Shown: piece after piece, positions 62,992 through 64,000 of the stretch
Layout: each line of letters starts with the position of its first letter
How positions within the stretch are numbered: the first letter of the stretch is position 1
Made by a program: the position numbers and the translations under genes
Notes under the pieces: model-generated
The model's database searches: none
Seen by the model: the letters and a program-made list of their open reading frames with translations, nothing else
What the model was told of the DNA's origin: nothing
DNA from: Sphingobacteriales bacterium
GTDB lineage: Bacteria > Bacteroidota > Bacteroidia > Chitinophagales > Chitinophagaceae
Direction: 5' to 3'
DNA: 64,000 nt
Assembly: GCA_003963365.1 (NCBI GenBank)
Contig: RXJG01000005.1
Coordinates: forward strand, 384,811 to 448,810

Positions 62992-64000
62992 ATGAGCCAG
63001 AACGCAGGCGTTACTATCAGCAACAAAGCCATTACATTAGGAATCATTGTTGCTGCACTCGGTTTTTTTGTTGACCTCTATGATATAATGGCATTGGCTG
63101 CTATTGGAGAAAGCAGTTTGCGTTCTATTAATGTAGCCGAAGAGGCAATTAAATCAAACATCAACTATTTACAAAGTATGCAGATGTTTGGAATGTTGAT
63201 CGGTGGATTTCTTTGGGGAATAATCGGAGATAAGTATGGAAGATTAAAGGTATTATTTGGAAGTATCATCCTCTATTCAACGTTTACTTTATTAAATGCT
63301 TTTGTTCATACGCCGGGTGAATATGGTACCTGCCGCTTTTTATCAGGCCTGGGGTTAGCGGGTGAATTAGGTGCCGGTATAACATTAGTAAGTGAACAAA
63401 TGAAGAAGGAACAAAGAGGTATGGGTCCGGCAATAATAGCCGGCTTTGGTGTATTTGGTGCAATAGTAGCCGTTATCATTGGAAGAAATTATGACTGGAA
63501 AACCGTTTATATCGTTGGTGCTGTACTGGGATTTTTATTATTGATACTTCGTATAGGTGTGGTGGAAAGTGGTTTGTTTACCATCAGTAAATACAGCAGC
63601 AGTGTAAAAGGTAGTTTTCTTATTATACTTAAAAACAAAACACATTTAAAGAAATTCCTTTGCATATTGATTGCCGGTATCCCGGCATGGTATGTAAATG
63701 GGGTAATGATGCAGTTCTCCAATTATATTGCGAAAAGTATGAACATGAAGCATCAACCCGATAAAGGAACGGTGATTATAGCTTTCTTCTTTGCCTTATC
63801 TTTTGGTGATGTATTGGGAGGGTTGATCAGTCAATGGCTTAAAAGCCGTAAGAAGTCTATCTATATCTTATTAAGCCTTCATTTAATTATGCTGGTATTA
63901 TTCTTTACTGCAGGAAGATCGTCGGTATTGATTTATTATATCGCCTTTGCAGGACTGGGATTAAGTGTTGGGTTTGTAATACAGTTATTTACACTGGCAG
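62992..64000 (+). CDS. MFS transporter, C-terminus cut by the window
   Basis: Starts with ATG at 62992 (MSQNAGVTISNKAITLG) and stays open to base 64000 (336 residues seen). Hydrophobic helices alternate through the sequence, with GFFVDLYDIMAL in the first helix, GGFLWGIIGDKYGRLKVLFG (the MFS loop 2-3 motif) and FLSGLGLAGELGAG in the next. A phosphate- or metabolite-type MFS. Divergent position next to psuK-psuG suggests pseudouridine or nucleoside import, but this is inference. Confidence 0.85.
   Translation, partial: MSQNAGVTISNKAITLGIIVAALGFFVDLYDIMALAAIGESSLRSINVAEEAIKSNINYLQSMQMFGMLIGGFLWGIIGDKYGRLKVLFGSIILYSTFTLLNAFVHTPGEYGTCRFLSGLGLAGELGAGITLVSEQMKKEQRGMGPAIIAGFGVFGAIVAVIIGRNYDWKTVYIVGAVLGFLLLILRIGVVESGLFTISKYSSSVKGSFLIILKNKTHLKKFLCILIAGIPAWYVNGVMMQFSNYIAKSMNMKHQPDKGTVIIAFFFALSFGDVLGGLISQWLKSRKKSIYILLSLHLIMLVLFFTAGRSSVLIYYIAFAGLGLSVGFVIQLFTLA

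Noticed and set aside
1-64000. CRISPR array or prophage
   Set aside because: No regularly spaced direct repeats and no phage structural genes are visible.

Overview
The window looks like a chromosome segment of a Bacteroidota bacterium, most likely family Chitinophagaceae (inference from gene content; no marker gene was searched). Supporting signs are the A/T-rich coding style, almost no Shine-Dalgarno sites, several TAnnTTTG promoter boxes, a TonB-dependent receptor with a carboxypeptidase-regulatory N-terminus, DUF2490, GTP-type PEP carboxykinase, a giant two-component-propeller histidine kinase paired with a LytTR regulator, and a tRNA without an encoded CCA.

Layout. 0-8 kb: small basic protein, DUF2490 protein, AspT/YidE-type transporter, pckG, UvrD/PcrA helicase, a REP-associated tyrosine transposase. 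8-14 kb: TonB receptor followed by a haemin-type ABC importer (hmuTUV). 14-21 kb: a tight five-gene operon of the type common in Planctomycetes (DUF1549/DUF1553 cytochrome, DUF1501, beta-propeller, small secreted protein, DUF2231/cytochrome/LRR protein). 21-27 kb: a frameshifted small membrane gene, cupin, an Ada-like repair locus whose zinc domain is a separate gene, M23 peptidase, PnuC, CvfB. 27-31 kb: glycosyltransferases, O-antigen ligase-like protein, MeaB. 31-41 kb: amidohydrolases with partly lost metal sites, then surface-sugar genes (glycosyltransferase, manC, kdsD) with an S41 peptidase. 41-43.6 kb: RecQ and tRNA-Phe.

43.6-50.3 kb is an accessory island. A compound palindromic repeat lies next to the tRNA, followed by a promoter with a perfect 10-bp inverted repeat. 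A four-gene operon follows: HTH-fused DNA methyltransferase, AIPR-family protein and two divergent tandem TdeIII-like endonucleases, closed by a terminator. A lipoprotein and a truncated HD-hydrolase remnant come next. This operon is the best candidate for an undescribed defence system. It can be read as a type II restriction-modification unit that has gained an AIPR protein and a second nuclease subunit.

50.3-56.3 kb is visibly richer in G+C and carries the LytTR/histidine-kinase pair, a DUF4288 protein and a ScyD/ScyE-like lipoprotein with an atypically strong ribosome-binding site. 56.7-61 kb encodes exported sugar-type enzymes (apbE, a SUMF1-fold protein, Tat-type Gfo/Idh oxidoreductase, Tat-type TIM-barrel isomerase). 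61-64 kb holds the pseudouridine catabolism pair psuK-psuG, divergent from an MFS transporter cut by the window edge.
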